Below, piece by piece: positions 1 through 7,477 of a DNA stretch of 64,000 nucleotides (its first letter is position 1; each line of letters starts with the position of its first letter). Below the pieces are notes generated by a model. The model saw nothing but the letters and a program-made list of their open reading frames with translations. It had not been told where the DNA came from and did not search any database. A program made the position numbers and the translations under genes. Source of the DNA: Iodobacter fluviatilis (lineage in GTDB: Bacteria > Pseudomonadota > Gammaproteobacteria > Burkholderiales > Chitinibacteraceae); the NCBI RefSeq assembly GCF_004194535.1, contig NZ_CP025781.1, forward strand, positions 3,658,001 to 3,722,000, written 5' to 3'.

Positions 1-437
1 GACTTCACCATTCCGGCTAGGTAACGATTGGTGCGTATCATGTTTCGTAATAAATTTTTGTTCAGTAACGGTGTTTTTTCCAGTAAATCAAGAAATGCAT
101 TTTTGCTAATACTGAGCAATTGGCAATCTTCGGCGGCATCAATCGAAAGTGCACGCGGCTCTTCGTCAACCAGAGCCATCTCGCCAAAACTGCTGCCTGC
201 TTGTGCCACATAAAAAACAAATTCTTTTCCTGTATCTGCACTAGAAAAGCAGCGTAATCGCCCTTCAATAAGTACATACATCGATTCAGCAATATCGCCT
301 TCAGCAAAGAGTAATGCCCCTTTGTTAAGGGTGCGGCGATTAGAAATTTTTTCAATTGCCGCTAAAATATCGTCGTCTAAGTCCGTAAATAAGGGGACTG
401 ACGCTAATAATTGGCGAAGCGTTAAATGGGTGCTCAT
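1..437 (-). CDS. cyclic nucleotide-binding domain protein, 3' part beyond window
   Basis: About 145 residues are visible before the window edge cuts the gene. They form a cAMP-receptor-type cyclic nucleotide-binding fold: a beta-roll from about residue 17 to 110 with the phosphate-binding cassette at 84-98, reading FGEMAL followed by EEPRALS with the expected Arg-Ala pair at 95-96. No helix-turn-helix or other effector domain is visible, so it may be a Crp/Fnr-type regulator or a stand-alone sensor domain. The start ATG overlaps the TGA stop of the upstream lipoprotein gene by one base (TGATG), so the two are probably co-translated. Confidence 0.8.
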   Translation of the reverse strand, partial: MSTHLTLRQLLASVPLFTDLDDDILAAIEKISNRRTLNKGALLFAEGDIAESMYVLIEGRLRCFSSADTGKEFVFYVAQAGSSFGEMALVDEEPRALSIDAAEDCQLLSISKNAFLDLLEKTPLLNKNLLRNMIRTNRYLAGMVK

Positions 438-799
438 CAGTGTTCTGCTTTATCGGCTTCTGCGGGTTTTTCTTCGGATGCATCAAGCTTTTCTGGTTTT
501 TTTGCCCCAGCAGTCGCAGCCGGAATGGCGGCATCCTCGGGCGGAGAAATAATGTCTATTTTTTTTTGTTGCATATACTCATTCATATCTTTCCAGCCAG
601 CAAAAATATCTGCTTTGGGTACTCTTATATTGCGGCGATAGCAATCTTCCAGTGCTCGCCCGCTATGGCGGCAAGCGGCACCTATTGCCTTGCCGTTCGC
701 CTGCTGTTTATTTACGACTTCCATGACTTTGTCGCAGCCACTCAGGGCAATTAATGCTGCAAAAACAATAAAGAGCTTAATTATTTGGCTTATTTGCAT
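437..799 (-). CDS. small predicted lipoprotein of unknown function
   Basis: A 120-residue protein with a type II signal peptide: a hydrophobic stretch from residue 6 to 20 followed by the lipobox LSGC with Cys22 as the lipidation site. The middle has two Cys residues near 43 and 53 (AACRHSG and EDCYRRN), possibly a disulfide. The C-terminal third is a low-complexity Ala/Lys/Glu/Pro tail. I do not recognise the family. It is the first gene of a two-gene unit with the cyclic nucleotide-binding protein, which it overlaps by one base. Confidence 0.7.
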   Translation of the reverse strand: MQISQIIKLFIVFAALIALSGCDKVMEVVNKQQANGKAIGAACRHSGRALEDCYRRNIRVPKADIFAGWKDMNEYMQQKKIDIISPPEDAAIPAATAGAKKPEKLDASEEKPAEADKAEH

Positions 800-882
800 G
801 GTTGGTATGCCAACAGTATTTTCATTATTCTCAGTGTAAGTGAAAAATCAACGGTCTGTTTAAGCTTTATCTTCTAGCAAAA

Positions 883-909
883 CAAAGACCGACGGTGAGT
901 CGGTCTTTG
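883..909 (-). terminator. intrinsic terminator after the Tim44-domain gene
   Basis: A perfect 11-bp stem (CAAAGACCGAC at 883-893, GTCGGTCTTTG at 899-909) with a 5-base loop. On the minus strand it is followed by a T-rich stretch (TTTGTTTTG), and it lies 24 bases past the stop of the Tim44-domain gene. Confidence 0.85.
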
Positions 910-932
910 TAAGGTGCTAATGAATAGGCAAC

Positions 933-1817
933 TTATAGCTGTTGAATCCCCGCCACCATCCAGCGTGGATCGCCGTTGATTGGACGTACAAAGTGCCAAA
1001 TCTCTTGGAATGCCTCAGGTGCTGCATGTAATGATTCGCTGACCTTGCCGTAAAAACGTACGCTAGAAATCATGCGTCCATCTTCGGTAGCACAATCAAC
1101 CAGTTCGGCATTGAGTTCTGGGAATTCTGCCGGCTCTTCATTGCCGCTGATATCTTTGCTTAGCTCATTAAATAGCTCAGGCGTGAGGTATTTGCGCATT
1201 TCATTAACTTGCTCAGGAGAGTGCAAGGTTTGCATATGCATAAAGCTACCACGTGCTTGGCGCAAAAATGCGGCTGTTTCGGTGCCATCAGGCAAGCGCG
1301 TGATCGCTGTAGAAACTGGTGCTGCACTCGCTGCTTGATCACCCATGCGAAAAACACGATCTTGCGCAGGGTTGTTGTCTTGTTGTGGCATTGAGTTTGC
1401 CATGCCAGCAAAGGCTGGGCTGGCTGCTTCTTTACGTTTACGCATCATACGCATCGCAAAATAGCCACCAGCACCTAGTAGCAGTAGCAGGCCCCAAGGG
1501 AAGCCGCCGCCAGATGATTCAGACGTGCCTGATGCGTGATTAGAGTTTAATAAGTTACCCAGTAGGTAGCCACCCAATGCACCCGCAGCAACGCCACCAA
1601 GAATCGATCCCATGCCGCTACGCTGCGGTTGTGGGGCCGCTGGCTGTTGTGCTGGAGCGACATTGCGTTGCGGAGGAGGCGCAGCCGGACGTGTGGTTTG
1701 ACTACGCTGCATGCCACTGGAGCGGCTACCGCCTACTCGTTTTGCTTCGGCAATGCCGCTAGCAAATAAAGACGCAGTGAGTAGGGTAACCATAAAAGTA
1801 CGACTAAATTGGCTCAT
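933..1817 (-). CDS. Tim44-like domain protein, secreted or membrane anchored
   Basis: A 294-residue protein. It has a signal peptide (residues 1-25, ending IAEA), an Arg/Ser/Pro/Gln-rich low-complexity stretch to about residue 68, a Gly/Ala-rich hydrophobic segment (about 69-90), a second membrane-like segment (about 105-125, followed by RMMRKRK), and a C-terminal Tim44-like domain from about 180 on. The start at 1817 is chosen over an upstream ATG at 1877 because it begins the signal peptide and has GAAGGA eight to nine bases before it. Bacterial Tim44-like proteins are membrane associated and of uncertain function; a role here is not established. Confidence 0.75.
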   Translation of the reverse strand: MSQFSRTFMVTLLTASLFASGIAEAKRVGGSRSSGMQRSQTTRPAAPPPQRNVAPAQQPAAPQPQRSGMGSILGGVAAGALGGYLLGNLLNSNHASGTSESSGGGFPWGLLLLLGAGGYFAMRMMRKRKEAASPAFAGMANSMPQQDNNPAQDRVFRMGDQAASAAPVSTAITRLPDGTETAAFLRQARGSFMHMQTLHSPEQVNEMRKYLTPELFNELSKDISGNEEPAEFPELNAELVDCATEDGRMISSVRFYGKVSESLHAAPEAFQEIWHFVRPINGDPRWMVAGIQQL

Positions 1818-2187
1818 GCCAAGTCCTTCAGTGAAAGATTCATTGCTATTAGTGAGGGTGGAGGCAAACAAGTTCAAGTCTTTTGCAAAAAAAATGCAAA
1901 ATGACTTGATTAAGGGCCGCAGTATTGGGCAAGTTTTAAAAATATTGCAAGAGTCTGGGGGCGCTGTTTGATCACTTGTTTGAGATGTACTTGATGTTGT
2001 TCCGTCGTAATTATTCTTATCGCGGTTTGGTTTTGCGAAAATGTTACAGGAAGCTGCTGCTGGTGACGCCCAGAGGTAGAAAGTGCGTTTAATGCTGCTC
2101 TCAATTTTTGGTCCAGCAGGAAGTGCCCCTAAGGTGTTTTTTTCTTAGGGGCAGAGTGCAAATTAATGTCGTGTAGATGATGGCGTT
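1818..2187. other. intergenic region with one stem-loop
   Basis: About 370 bases without a convincing gene. The only clear structure is a perfect 9-bp stem, GCCCCTAAG at 2125-2133 and CTTAGGGGC at 2144-2152, with a T-rich 10-base loop, 36 bases past the stop of folB. It has no T-tract after it on the minus strand, so it is a weak candidate terminator. The promoter of the Tim44-domain gene must lie here, but I see no strong -35/-10 pair. Confidence 0.5.
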
Positions 2188-2544
2188 TTAGCCGCGGTGG
2201 CCGCGCTCTATGGTGACGCCAACTCTGCCTACTTCATGCAAGATGCCCAGCTTGGTGACAGAGACCTTAGCCCAAGGCGCGCCAAAGTCTTGAAGAATAA
2301 GCTGGGCAATATGCTCAGCTAAAGCTTCAAGCAGCAAAAAATGGCGCTCTTCGAGTACTGTGCGGATGTGTTTAACCACGGCATCGTAATCAATGGTGTC
2401 GACAAGATCGTCGGATATACAGGCTCTTGCAGAAGGGATGCCAATTTCCAAATCGAGCTCAACAACCTGGGGCGAAACACGCTCCCAGTCATACCAGCCA
2501 ATAAGGGTGCTTGCACGCACGGTGTGTAGATAAATGATGTCCAT
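2188..2544 (-). CDS. folB: dihydroneopterin aldolase FolB
   Basis: A 118-residue cytoplasmic enzyme of folate synthesis that cleaves 7,8-dihydroneopterin to 6-hydroxymethyl-dihydropterin and glycolaldehyde. It shows the family pattern throughout: GWYDWER near the start, DTIDYDAVVKHI in the middle, LLEALAEHIAQLIL with the conserved Glu, and KLGILHEVGRVGVTIER at the end. Full family length. It is divergent from plsY, separated by 82 bases, an arrangement common in beta- and gammaproteobacteria. Confidence 0.93.
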   Translation of the reverse strand: MDIIYLHTVRASTLIGWYDWERVSPQVVELDLEIGIPSARACISDDLVDTIDYDAVVKHIRTVLEERHFLLLEALAEHIAQLILQDFGAPWAKVSVTKLGILHEVGRVGVTIERGHRG

Positions 2545-2626
2545 GATGGGGTGACTTGATTGGGTTTAACCCAGCAGCGGTCATTTAGCTTAAAATCGGA
2601 AGCTTACGATTGTAGTGGATTTAGGT

Positions 2627-3238
2627 ATGACACCGTTAATTCTAATTTTAGTAAGTTATCTAATTGGGTCCCTTTCTTTTGCCGTGATTGTCTCTAAAGC
2701 CAGTGGATTGGCCGATCCGCGCAGTTATGGCTCAGGAAACCCAGGGGCCACAAATGTGCTGAGAAGTGGCAATAAAAAGGCTGCTGCACTTACTTTGTTG
2801 GGGGATGCCTTAAAGGGCTGGCTGGCGATTGCCTTGGCGCAATGGTTGGCAACGCGTTTGGGGTTGGGCCCAGAAGTGGTGGCTTGGGCCGCTATCGCCG
2901 TCACGGTTGGGCATATGTGGCCGGTGTTTTTTAGTTTTAAAGGTGGCAAGGGTGTGGCTACGGCTGCAGGCATTTTGTTGGCGTTGGATTGGCGGCTTGG
3001 TTTGGTAACTTTGCTGGTTTGGCTGGTCGTGGCTAAAGGATTAAAAATCTCTTCCTTGGCCGCGCTATTGGCCGCTTTATTGGCCCCAGTTTTGGCGTGG
3101 ATTTGGTTGGTATCTACTGCACAGTTTGCTGCGGTTGTTGTGATTTCAATATTACTGATCTGGCGGCATCAAAAAAACATCAGAGATCTTTTAATGGGTA
3201 ATGAAGGGCAGATCGGTGAGCAAGTTGGTAAGGAGTAG
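2627..3238 (+). CDS. plsY: glycerol-3-phosphate acyltransferase PlsY
   Basis: A 203-residue inner-membrane protein that moves an acyl group from acyl-phosphate to glycerol-3-phosphate, the first step of phospholipid synthesis. The three family motifs are visible: SGNPGATNVLR near residue 37, GHMWPVFFSFKGGKGVATAAG near 95, and the final region near IWRHQKNIRDLLMGNE. Five or more hydrophobic segments are present. The ATG at 2627 is preferred over a GTG at 2615 because it begins the first membrane segment. Confidence 0.93.
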   Translation: MTPLILILVSYLIGSLSFAVIVSKASGLADPRSYGSGNPGATNVLRSGNKKAAALTLLGDALKGWLAIALAQWLATRLGLGPEVVAWAAIAVTVGHMWPVFFSFKGGKGVATAAGILLALDWRLGLVTLLVWLVVAKGLKISSLAALLAALLAPVLAWIWLVSTAQFAAVVVISILLIWRHQKNIRDLLMGNEGQIGEQVGKE

Positions 3239-3395
3239 CGCGCCTTTAGTTCAGGTGATTCACGTGGCTAATGGTTTGACATTCTAGACAGAGCTTTCTC
3301 AGTTTTAGCAAAAAGAGGTGAAAATTGAGCGGGCAAAGCTTGCATTGCAGGATTGGATGATGCGCGTGCAAACGCTGAAAAAGCCATAAGCATGG

Positions 3396-3426
3396 AAAAG
3401 GGCAGCGCTACGGCTGCCCTTTTTTT
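3396..3426. terminator. bidirectional terminator between plsY and smpB
   Basis: Perfect 11-bp stem AAAAGGGCAGC (3396-3406) and GCTGCCCTTTT (3413-3423) with a 6-base loop; the stem ends in A/T runs on both sides, so it can stop transcription from plsY on the plus strand and smpB on the minus strand. Confidence 0.85.
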
Positions 3427-3448
3427 CCGATATGGCCACGTTGGTGGC

Positions 3449-3904
3449 TCAGGAGTACTTGTTATTGGCACGAACAATTTGCGCTTTTTCGCGCACCCAT
3501 TCGCGGTCCTTCTCTGTGTTGCGCTTGTCGTGCTGCTTTTTACCCTTGGCTAAACCAATATCCAGCTTAATAAAGCCATTCTTAAAATGCATATTGAGCG
3601 CAGCTACGGTGTAACCCGCGCGCTCAACTTTAATCGATAGTTTTTCGATTTCACGTTGATTAAGTAAGAGTTTACGTAAGCGTGTTGGTTCAGCTAAAAC
3701 GTGGCTCGATGCGCTAGTGAGCGGGGAGATATGCGCTCCCATTAGCCAAAAATCACCACGTAGATAAACTACATAGGATTCTTTGAGCTGTACGCGCCCT
3801 GCACGAATTGCTTTAACTTCCCAACCTTCTAGCATAAGGCCTGCTTCAAAACGTTCTTCAATAAAGAAGTCGTGAAAGGCCTTTTTATTATCGACGATTG
3901 ACAT
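3449..3904 (-). CDS. smpB: SsrA-binding protein SmpB
   Basis: A 151-residue RNA-binding protein that partners tmRNA in rescue of stalled ribosomes. It has the standard family sequence: an N-terminal [30 protein letters not shown] segment (described here as residues about 8-37), the [32 protein letters not shown] region, and the basic C-terminal tail beginning [16 protein letters not shown] that enters the mRNA channel. Length is slightly shorter than the usual 155-160. No tmRNA gene is visible nearby. Confidence 0.96.
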   Translation of the reverse strand: MSIVDNKKAFHDFFIEERFEAGLMLEGWEVKAIRAGRVQLKESYVVYLRGDFWLMGAHISPLTSASSHVLAEPTRLRKLLLNQREIEKLSIKVERAGYTVAALNMHFKNGFIKLDIGLAKGKKQHDKRNTEKDREWVREKAQIVRANNKYS

Positions 3905-3967
3905 CGTAATGAGTCCGGTTTTGTTTCACTAAAGTTTGATTCTAACACTTAACACAGGGACACACTT

Positions 3968-4954
3968 ATGCGGAAAATTCGCGTTATTTACACAGGTGGC
4001 ACAATTGGCATGCTGCCGAGCGAAGGAGGTTATGCACCAGCGCCTAATTACTTACAGAATCAACTACAAGAACGCTATTCTGGTTTGTCGGTGCTGGAGT
4101 ACGCGCCTTTGCTAGATTCTAGCGAAATGACCCCTGCGCTATGGAATCGCATTGCTGCTGACATTGCCGCTGATTATGATCAATACGATGGTTTTGTGGT
4201 GTTGCATGGCACTGATACCATGGCGTATACCTCGGCTGCTTTGTCGTATAGCTTAGAAAACCTAGGTAAGCCAGTGGTGGTGACAGGGTCGCAGATTCCT
4301 TGGTGTGAGCTGGGCACAGATGCGCTAGAACACGTTGCGGCTGCATTGGCCTTGGCGGCTATGCCTGATTTTTGCGAGGTTGCTGTAGTCTTTGCTGGCT
4401 TGTGCCTGCGCGGCAATCGAGTCAGGAAAATCGACTGTGATGGCATGGTTGCATTTGCATCTCCCAATTATCCTGTGCTGGGGGAGTGGTCGGAAGGGCG
4501 TTGGCAGATGTTAGGTATGGCAGCCAGCTTGCCGCCTGCAAATGGAGCATTTCGCCTGCAGTGTGTTGCGGATACGGCAAAAGTGGTTGCCGCCAAACTT
4601 GCCCCAGGCTTTAGTGCAGAATGGCTGGCATCCTCTTTGCAGGGTGTGGATGGGGTGGTGTTAGAAACCTTTGGTGCGGGGAATGCAGGTAGCCAGCCCG
4701 CTTTAATGGCGGCTTTATCCACTTTGGCAGAGAAAAACTTGGTCGTGAATTGCACGCCTTGCTTAACAGGGCGGGTAAAAATGGGTCGCTATGCCGTAAG
4801 CGGTAGTTTGGCCGCGATGGGGGTGCTCGATGGTGCAGATATGACGCCTGAGGCTGCCTTAGCTAAGCTCTATTACGTGCAAGCTAAGCATTTAGGCAGA
4901 GCAGAACAGCGAGCTTTATTTTTGCAGCCGATGATGGGTGATCGCACAGAGTAG
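3968..4954 (+). CDS. ansA: L-asparaginase, cytoplasmic type I (AnsA)
   Basis: A 328-residue enzyme that hydrolyses asparagine to aspartate and ammonia. Catalytic motifs are in place: YTGGTIG with Thr12 near the N terminus, and HGTDTM at 80-85 with the second catalytic Thr-Asp pair. VVTGSQIP at about 105-112 is also typical. There is no signal peptide, so it is the cytoplasmic type I form rather than periplasmic AnsB. It begins 63 bases after the divergent smpB start. Confidence 0.92.
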   Translation: MRKIRVIYTGGTIGMLPSEGGYAPAPNYLQNQLQERYSGLSVLEYAPLLDSSEMTPALWNRIAADIAADYDQYDGFVVLHGTDTMAYTSAALSYSLENLGKPVVVTGSQIPWCELGTDALEHVAAALALAAMPDFCEVAVVFAGLCLRGNRVRKIDCDGMVAFASPNYPVLGEWSEGRWQMLGMAASLPPANGAFRLQCVADTAKVVAAKLAPGFSAEWLASSLQGVDGVVLETFGAGNAGSQPALMAALSTLAEKNLVVNCTPCLTGRVKMGRYAVSGSLAAMGVLDGADMTPEAALAKLYYVQAKHLGRAEQRALFLQPMMGDRTE

Positions 4955-4972
4955 CTTTTTAGTGGGCTTGAC

Positions 4973-5001
4973 TTGGCATTTTTGTTTTGCTGTGCTATAG
5001 T
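4973..5001 (+). promoter_or_regulatory. sigma-70 promoter of the SRP RNA gene
   Basis: A -35 TTGGCA at 4973-4978, a 17-base spacer, and a -10 TATAGT at 4996-5001 preceded by TGC, an extended -10 context. Predicted transcription start is about 5008, just before the folded SRP RNA. Confidence 0.65.
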
Positions 5002-5007
5002 GCGCCC

Positions 5008-5125
5008 CAATGTTCGACGGCGGGTCTCCTCGCATAGCTAGAAGGTTAACTTGGTCAGGTCCGGAAGGAAGCAGCCACAGCTTTTGATGCTAGTGCCGAG
5101 GGTTAGGCTCGCCACCTCCCCTTTT
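5008..5125 (+). ncRNA. ffs: 4.5S signal recognition particle RNA
   Basis: The universally conserved SRP domain IV sequence GGTCAGGTCCGGAAGGAAGC begins at 5053, followed by AGCCACAG. Flanking arms can pair to give the long hairpin: the 5' arm near 5018-5033 (GACGGCGGGTCTCCTCGC region) with the 3' arm near 5096-5114 (CCGAGGGTTAGGCTCGCC). The transcript ends in CCTCCCC followed by TTTTT. It binds Ffh for co-translational targeting of inner-membrane proteins. The exact ends are estimated from the promoter and the T-run. Confidence 0.93.
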
Positions 5126-5239
5126 TAGTGATGTAATATTTCACTATCGTTTTATCTCGATTTATCTCCCTTGTATTAATTTAAAAAAAATTAACCGCTA
5201 TTTTACGTCTATTTTTAATATGCAGTGCCTATGTGGCGA

Positions 5240-5253
5240 TTGATCTATATCAA
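5240..5253 (+). promoter_or_regulatory. perfect FNR/ANR-type binding site
   Basis: TTGAT-CTAT-ATCAA, a perfect match to the FNR consensus TTGAT-N4-ATCAA. Its centre (5246.5) lies 41.5 bases before 5288, the class II activator position. A weak -10 hexamer CAGAAT lies at 5276-5281. Confidence 0.6.
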
Positions 5254-5287
5254 TACACTAAATACACTTTTGCGCCAGAATGGCTGT

Positions 5288-5357
5288 CACGCGAGCTGAT
5301 GCTTCGTGTATCTCCAGTGGTAATTTTGCGCCGCGCACTGTCGCGGCGCTTTTTTTT
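5288..5357 (+). ncRNA. candidate FNR-activated small RNA
   Basis: The 293 bases between the SRP RNA and yciB contain a perfect FNR site followed at the class II distance by a roughly 70-base segment that ends in a strong terminator. The predicted RNA begins with a stem-loop (CACGCGAGC at about 5288-5296 pairing with GCTTCGTG at 5301-5308, with a bulge and one wobble pair), followed by an unpaired stretch containing TATCTCC, which could pair with Shine-Dalgarno GGAG sequences, and then the terminator hairpin. The layout resembles FNR-induced riboregulators such as FnrS in enterobacteria and AniS in Neisseria. Homology to either is not claimed; expression is inferred. Confidence 0.45.
5328..5357 (+). 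terminator. strong intrinsic terminator upstream of yciB
   Basis: Stem GCGCCGCG (5328-5335) with CGCGGCGC (5342-5349), a 6-base loop and eight T at 5350-5357. No protein gene precedes it closely; the nearest upstream gene is the SRP RNA, which has its own T-run. Confidence 0.85.
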
Positions 5358-5424
5358 GTCTTCATTTACTTGTTTTCGTAAAAATGGGTCAGCATAATGC
5401 GGCATCTATATTGCGACGATGCTG

Positions 5425-5982
5425 ATGAAAGCCCTTTTTGATCTCTTCTCCGTTATCCTATTTTTTGTAACCTACTCAATTACCAAAAGCATTTACGCTG
5501 CAACAGGGGTGGCTATTGCTACCACTACAGCGCAAGTGGCATGGTCTTGGTTTAAGCACCACCATGTTGACGCCATGTTATGGCTAAGCTTTGGCTTGAT
5601 TACCGTTTTGGGGGGGGCAACACTGCTATTGCATAACAAAATGTTTATTTTGTGGAAACCCACCGTTTTATATTGGGTATTTGCCGTTATTTTGTGTGGC
5701 TCTCGCTATCTACGCGGAAAAAACCTGATGCAAAAATTAATGGGTCAGCAAATGACGCTGCCTGACAAACTTTGGGATCGGGTTAATTTGGCATGGGTCT
5801 TGTTTTTTGTGAGTATGGGCATACTTAATCTCTTTGTTGCCTTTAATTTCCCTGAAGATTTATGGGTGAAATTTAAAATGTTTGGTACATTGGCGCTGAC
5901 ACTGGTATTTGTACTACTGCAAGCCTTTGTGCTTTCACGGTATCTTACTGATGATGTAGCAACAAAAAAGGAAGAGTCCTAA
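5425..5982 (+). CDS. yciB: inner-membrane septation protein YciB (IspZ family)
   Basis: A 185-residue protein with about five membrane segments and the family start MKALFDLFSVILFF. Typical internal motifs are WKPTVLYWVF and FRxxNE-region equivalents near LNLFVAFNFPEDLWVKFK. The family is involved in cell envelope and septation through an unclear mechanism. An ATG two codons earlier (5419) is also possible. A G8 run at 5610-5617 is in frame here, unlike G-runs in five other genes of the window. First gene of a four-gene unit, overlapping yciI by one base (TAATG). Confidence 0.88.
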   Translation: MKALFDLFSVILFFVTYSITKSIYAATGVAIATTTAQVAWSWFKHHHVDAMLWLSFGLITVLGGATLLLHNKMFILWKPTVLYWVFAVILCGSRYLRGKNLMQKLMGQQMTLPDKLWDRVNLAWVLFFVSMGILNLFVAFNFPEDLWVKFKMFGTLALTLVFVLLQAFVLSRYLTDDVATKKEES

Positions 5983-6281
5983 TGCTTTACGCCATGATTG
6001 CTGAAATGTATCCAGATACAGCTGCAGCGCGCTCGCAAAGCCGTCCGGCGCATTTGGCAAGGTTAGAAGTGCTAAAAGATGCAGGTCGTTTAGTGTTGGC
6101 GGGGCCTTTTCCTGCCATTGATGCCGTTGACCCTGGCCCTGCTGGTTTTACGGGGAGCTTGATTGTGGCTGAGTTCGATACACAGCAAGCTGCACAGGCA
6201 TGGGCTGACAATGATCCTTATGTAAAAGCAGGGGTTTATGCAAGTATCATTGCAAAGCCCTTTCTACATGTTTTACCCTAG
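5982..6281 (+). CDS. yciI: YciI family protein
   Basis: A 99-residue protein of the YciI/YCII family (ferredoxin-like fold, small cytoplasmic). It shows the usual features: MLYAMIAEMYPDT at the start, RPAHLARLEVLKDAGRLVLAGPFPA with the conserved His, and AQAWADNDPYVKAGVY near the C terminus. The biochemical role is unknown for most members. Its start ATG overlaps the yciB stop by one base. Confidence 0.87.
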   Translation: MLYAMIAEMYPDTAAARSQSRPAHLARLEVLKDAGRLVLAGPFPAIDAVDPGPAGFTGSLIVAEFDTQQAAQAWADNDPYVKAGVYASIIAKPFLHVLP

Positions 6282-6285
6282 CCAA

Positions 6286-6549
6286 ATGATTAGCGAAGAA
6301 ATACACTTACGCCTTGCTGTATTGAAGCCGGAATACGTGGATGTTTACGATGATAGTGCAGCACATGCTGGGCACGCAGGAAGCGTGGCAGGTGGTGGGC
6401 ATTTTGATTTAACTATTGTCTCATCTGCGTTTGCGGGTAAAAATACTTTGGCGCGCCATCGAATGGTGATGGCTTTATTTGCAGATTTAATCCCACATCC
6501 AATCCATGCGCTCAGTATTAAAAAAACACTGACGCCGGATGAATTGTGA
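6286..6549 (+). CDS. BolA family protein
   Basis: An 87-residue BolA-like protein with the family core GGGHFDLTIVSSAFAGKNTLARHRMVMALFADLI split over residues about 34-67, including the His after GGG and the invertase-like LARHRMV helix. BolA proteins partner monothiol glutaredoxins in Fe-S cluster handling or act as DNA-binding regulators. The start at 6286 lies 5 bases after the yciI stop; no good ribosome-binding site is visible, so translation is probably coupled. Confidence 0.85.
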   Translation: MISEEIHLRLAVLKPEYVDVYDDSAAHAGHAGSVAGGGHFDLTIVSSAFAGKNTLARHRMVMALFADLIPHPIHALSIKKTLTPDEL

Positions 6550-6593
6550 AATCTATCGAAGCTTTACTGACTTGAGAACAAAGGACTGAACAC

Positions 6594-7376
6594 ATGCGCC
6601 AACCGAACCGTATTGCTCTTGCTTTAACTGCTTGCTTTTTGTCCGCTTCATTTGCAGCAACTGCTGCTAATGTAGCAACCGTTAATGGCGTTGCTATTCC
6701 TGATAGCAAGGTTGATTTCTTTCTAAAGCAAGTGGCAGAACGTGGTCAGAAAGATAGCCCAGAACTGCGTGCACGTATCAAGGAAGAATTGATCCGCAAC
6801 GAAGTATTGTTTCAAGAAGCGCAAAAGAAAGGCGTGGAAAAAACCCCAGAAGTACAGCAACGTCTTGATATGGCCAAGCAACAAATTCTGGTTGGCGCTT
6901 ATGTGAATGATTACGCAAAAGCAAACCCAGTAAGCGATGCAGACCTGAAGAAAGAATACGACAAAATTAAAGTCAACTTCAGCGGCAAGGAATACAAAGC
7001 ACGTCATATTCTGGTTAAAACTGAAGAAGAAGCGAAGGCTGTTTTGGCTGATCTAAAAAAAGGCAAGAAGTTTGAAGATCTTGCTAAGGCAAAATCTTCA
7101 GATAAGGGTAGCGCAGTAAATGGTGGTGATTTAGGTTGGTCTACACCGGCTAACTACGTGAAAGAATTTGGTGAAGCGTTGGCTAAATTGCCTAAGGGTA
7201 AGATTTCTGATCCAGTGAAGACTCAATTTGGTTATCACATCATCAAATTAGATGATCAACGTGAAGCTAAAGGCCCTTCATTTGAAGAAGTTAAACCAGA
7301 ACTGATGCGTGAGTTGCAAGGCCAACGTGTGCAAAAAATGGTTGAAGAATTACGCGCTAAAGCAAAAGTTGAGTAA
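6594..7376 (+). CDS. periplasmic parvulin-type peptidyl-prolyl isomerase
   Basis: A 260-residue exported chaperone/isomerase. It has a signal peptide (1-25, ending AATAA), an N-terminal SurA/PrsA-like helical region with VPxSKVD-type start, and a parvulin domain at about 135-225 containing ARHILVKTEEEA, GGDLGW and FGYHIIKLDD. Parvulins of this type help fold outer-membrane and periplasmic proteins. It is last in the yciB-yciI-bolA unit and followed by a strong terminator. Confidence 0.9.
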   Translation: MRQPNRIALALTACFLSASFAATAANVATVNGVAIPDSKVDFFLKQVAERGQKDSPELRARIKEELIRNEVLFQEAQKKGVEKTPEVQQRLDMAKQQILVGAYVNDYAKANPVSDADLKKEYDKIKVNFSGKEYKARHILVKTEEEAKAVLADLKKGKKFEDLAKAKSSDKGSAVNGGDLGWSTPANYVKEFGEALAKLPKGKISDPVKTQFGYHIIKLDDQREAKGPSFEEVKPELMRELQGQRVQKMVEELRAKAKVE

Positions 7377-7420
7377 TCAACTCAGTGAGTGCTTATCGAT
7401 TTTTTTATAAATCGACTGCC

Positions 7421-7462
7421 CATAAAAAAGCCCCGCTAAATAACTAGCGGGGCTTTTTTATG
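7421..7462. terminator. bidirectional terminator between the parvulin gene and sdaA
   Basis: Perfect 18-bp stem, 7421-7438 with 7445-7462, core GCCCCGCTA/TAGCGGGGC flanked by A6 and T6 runs, 6-base loop. Serves both convergent genes. Confidence 0.9.
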
Positions 7463-7477
7463 GGGTAATTAACCCAA

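Noticed and set aside
3317-3388. A 23-codon ORF with an AAAGAGG-like sequence between plsY and smpB
   Set aside because: Too short and without recognisable features; it lies immediately before a bidirectional terminator.
5184-5398. An open frame without stop in the ffs-yciB gap
   Set aside because: It has no start codon with a ribosome-binding site and contains a strong terminator hairpin, so it does not look coding; the FNR box and terminator explain the interval better.
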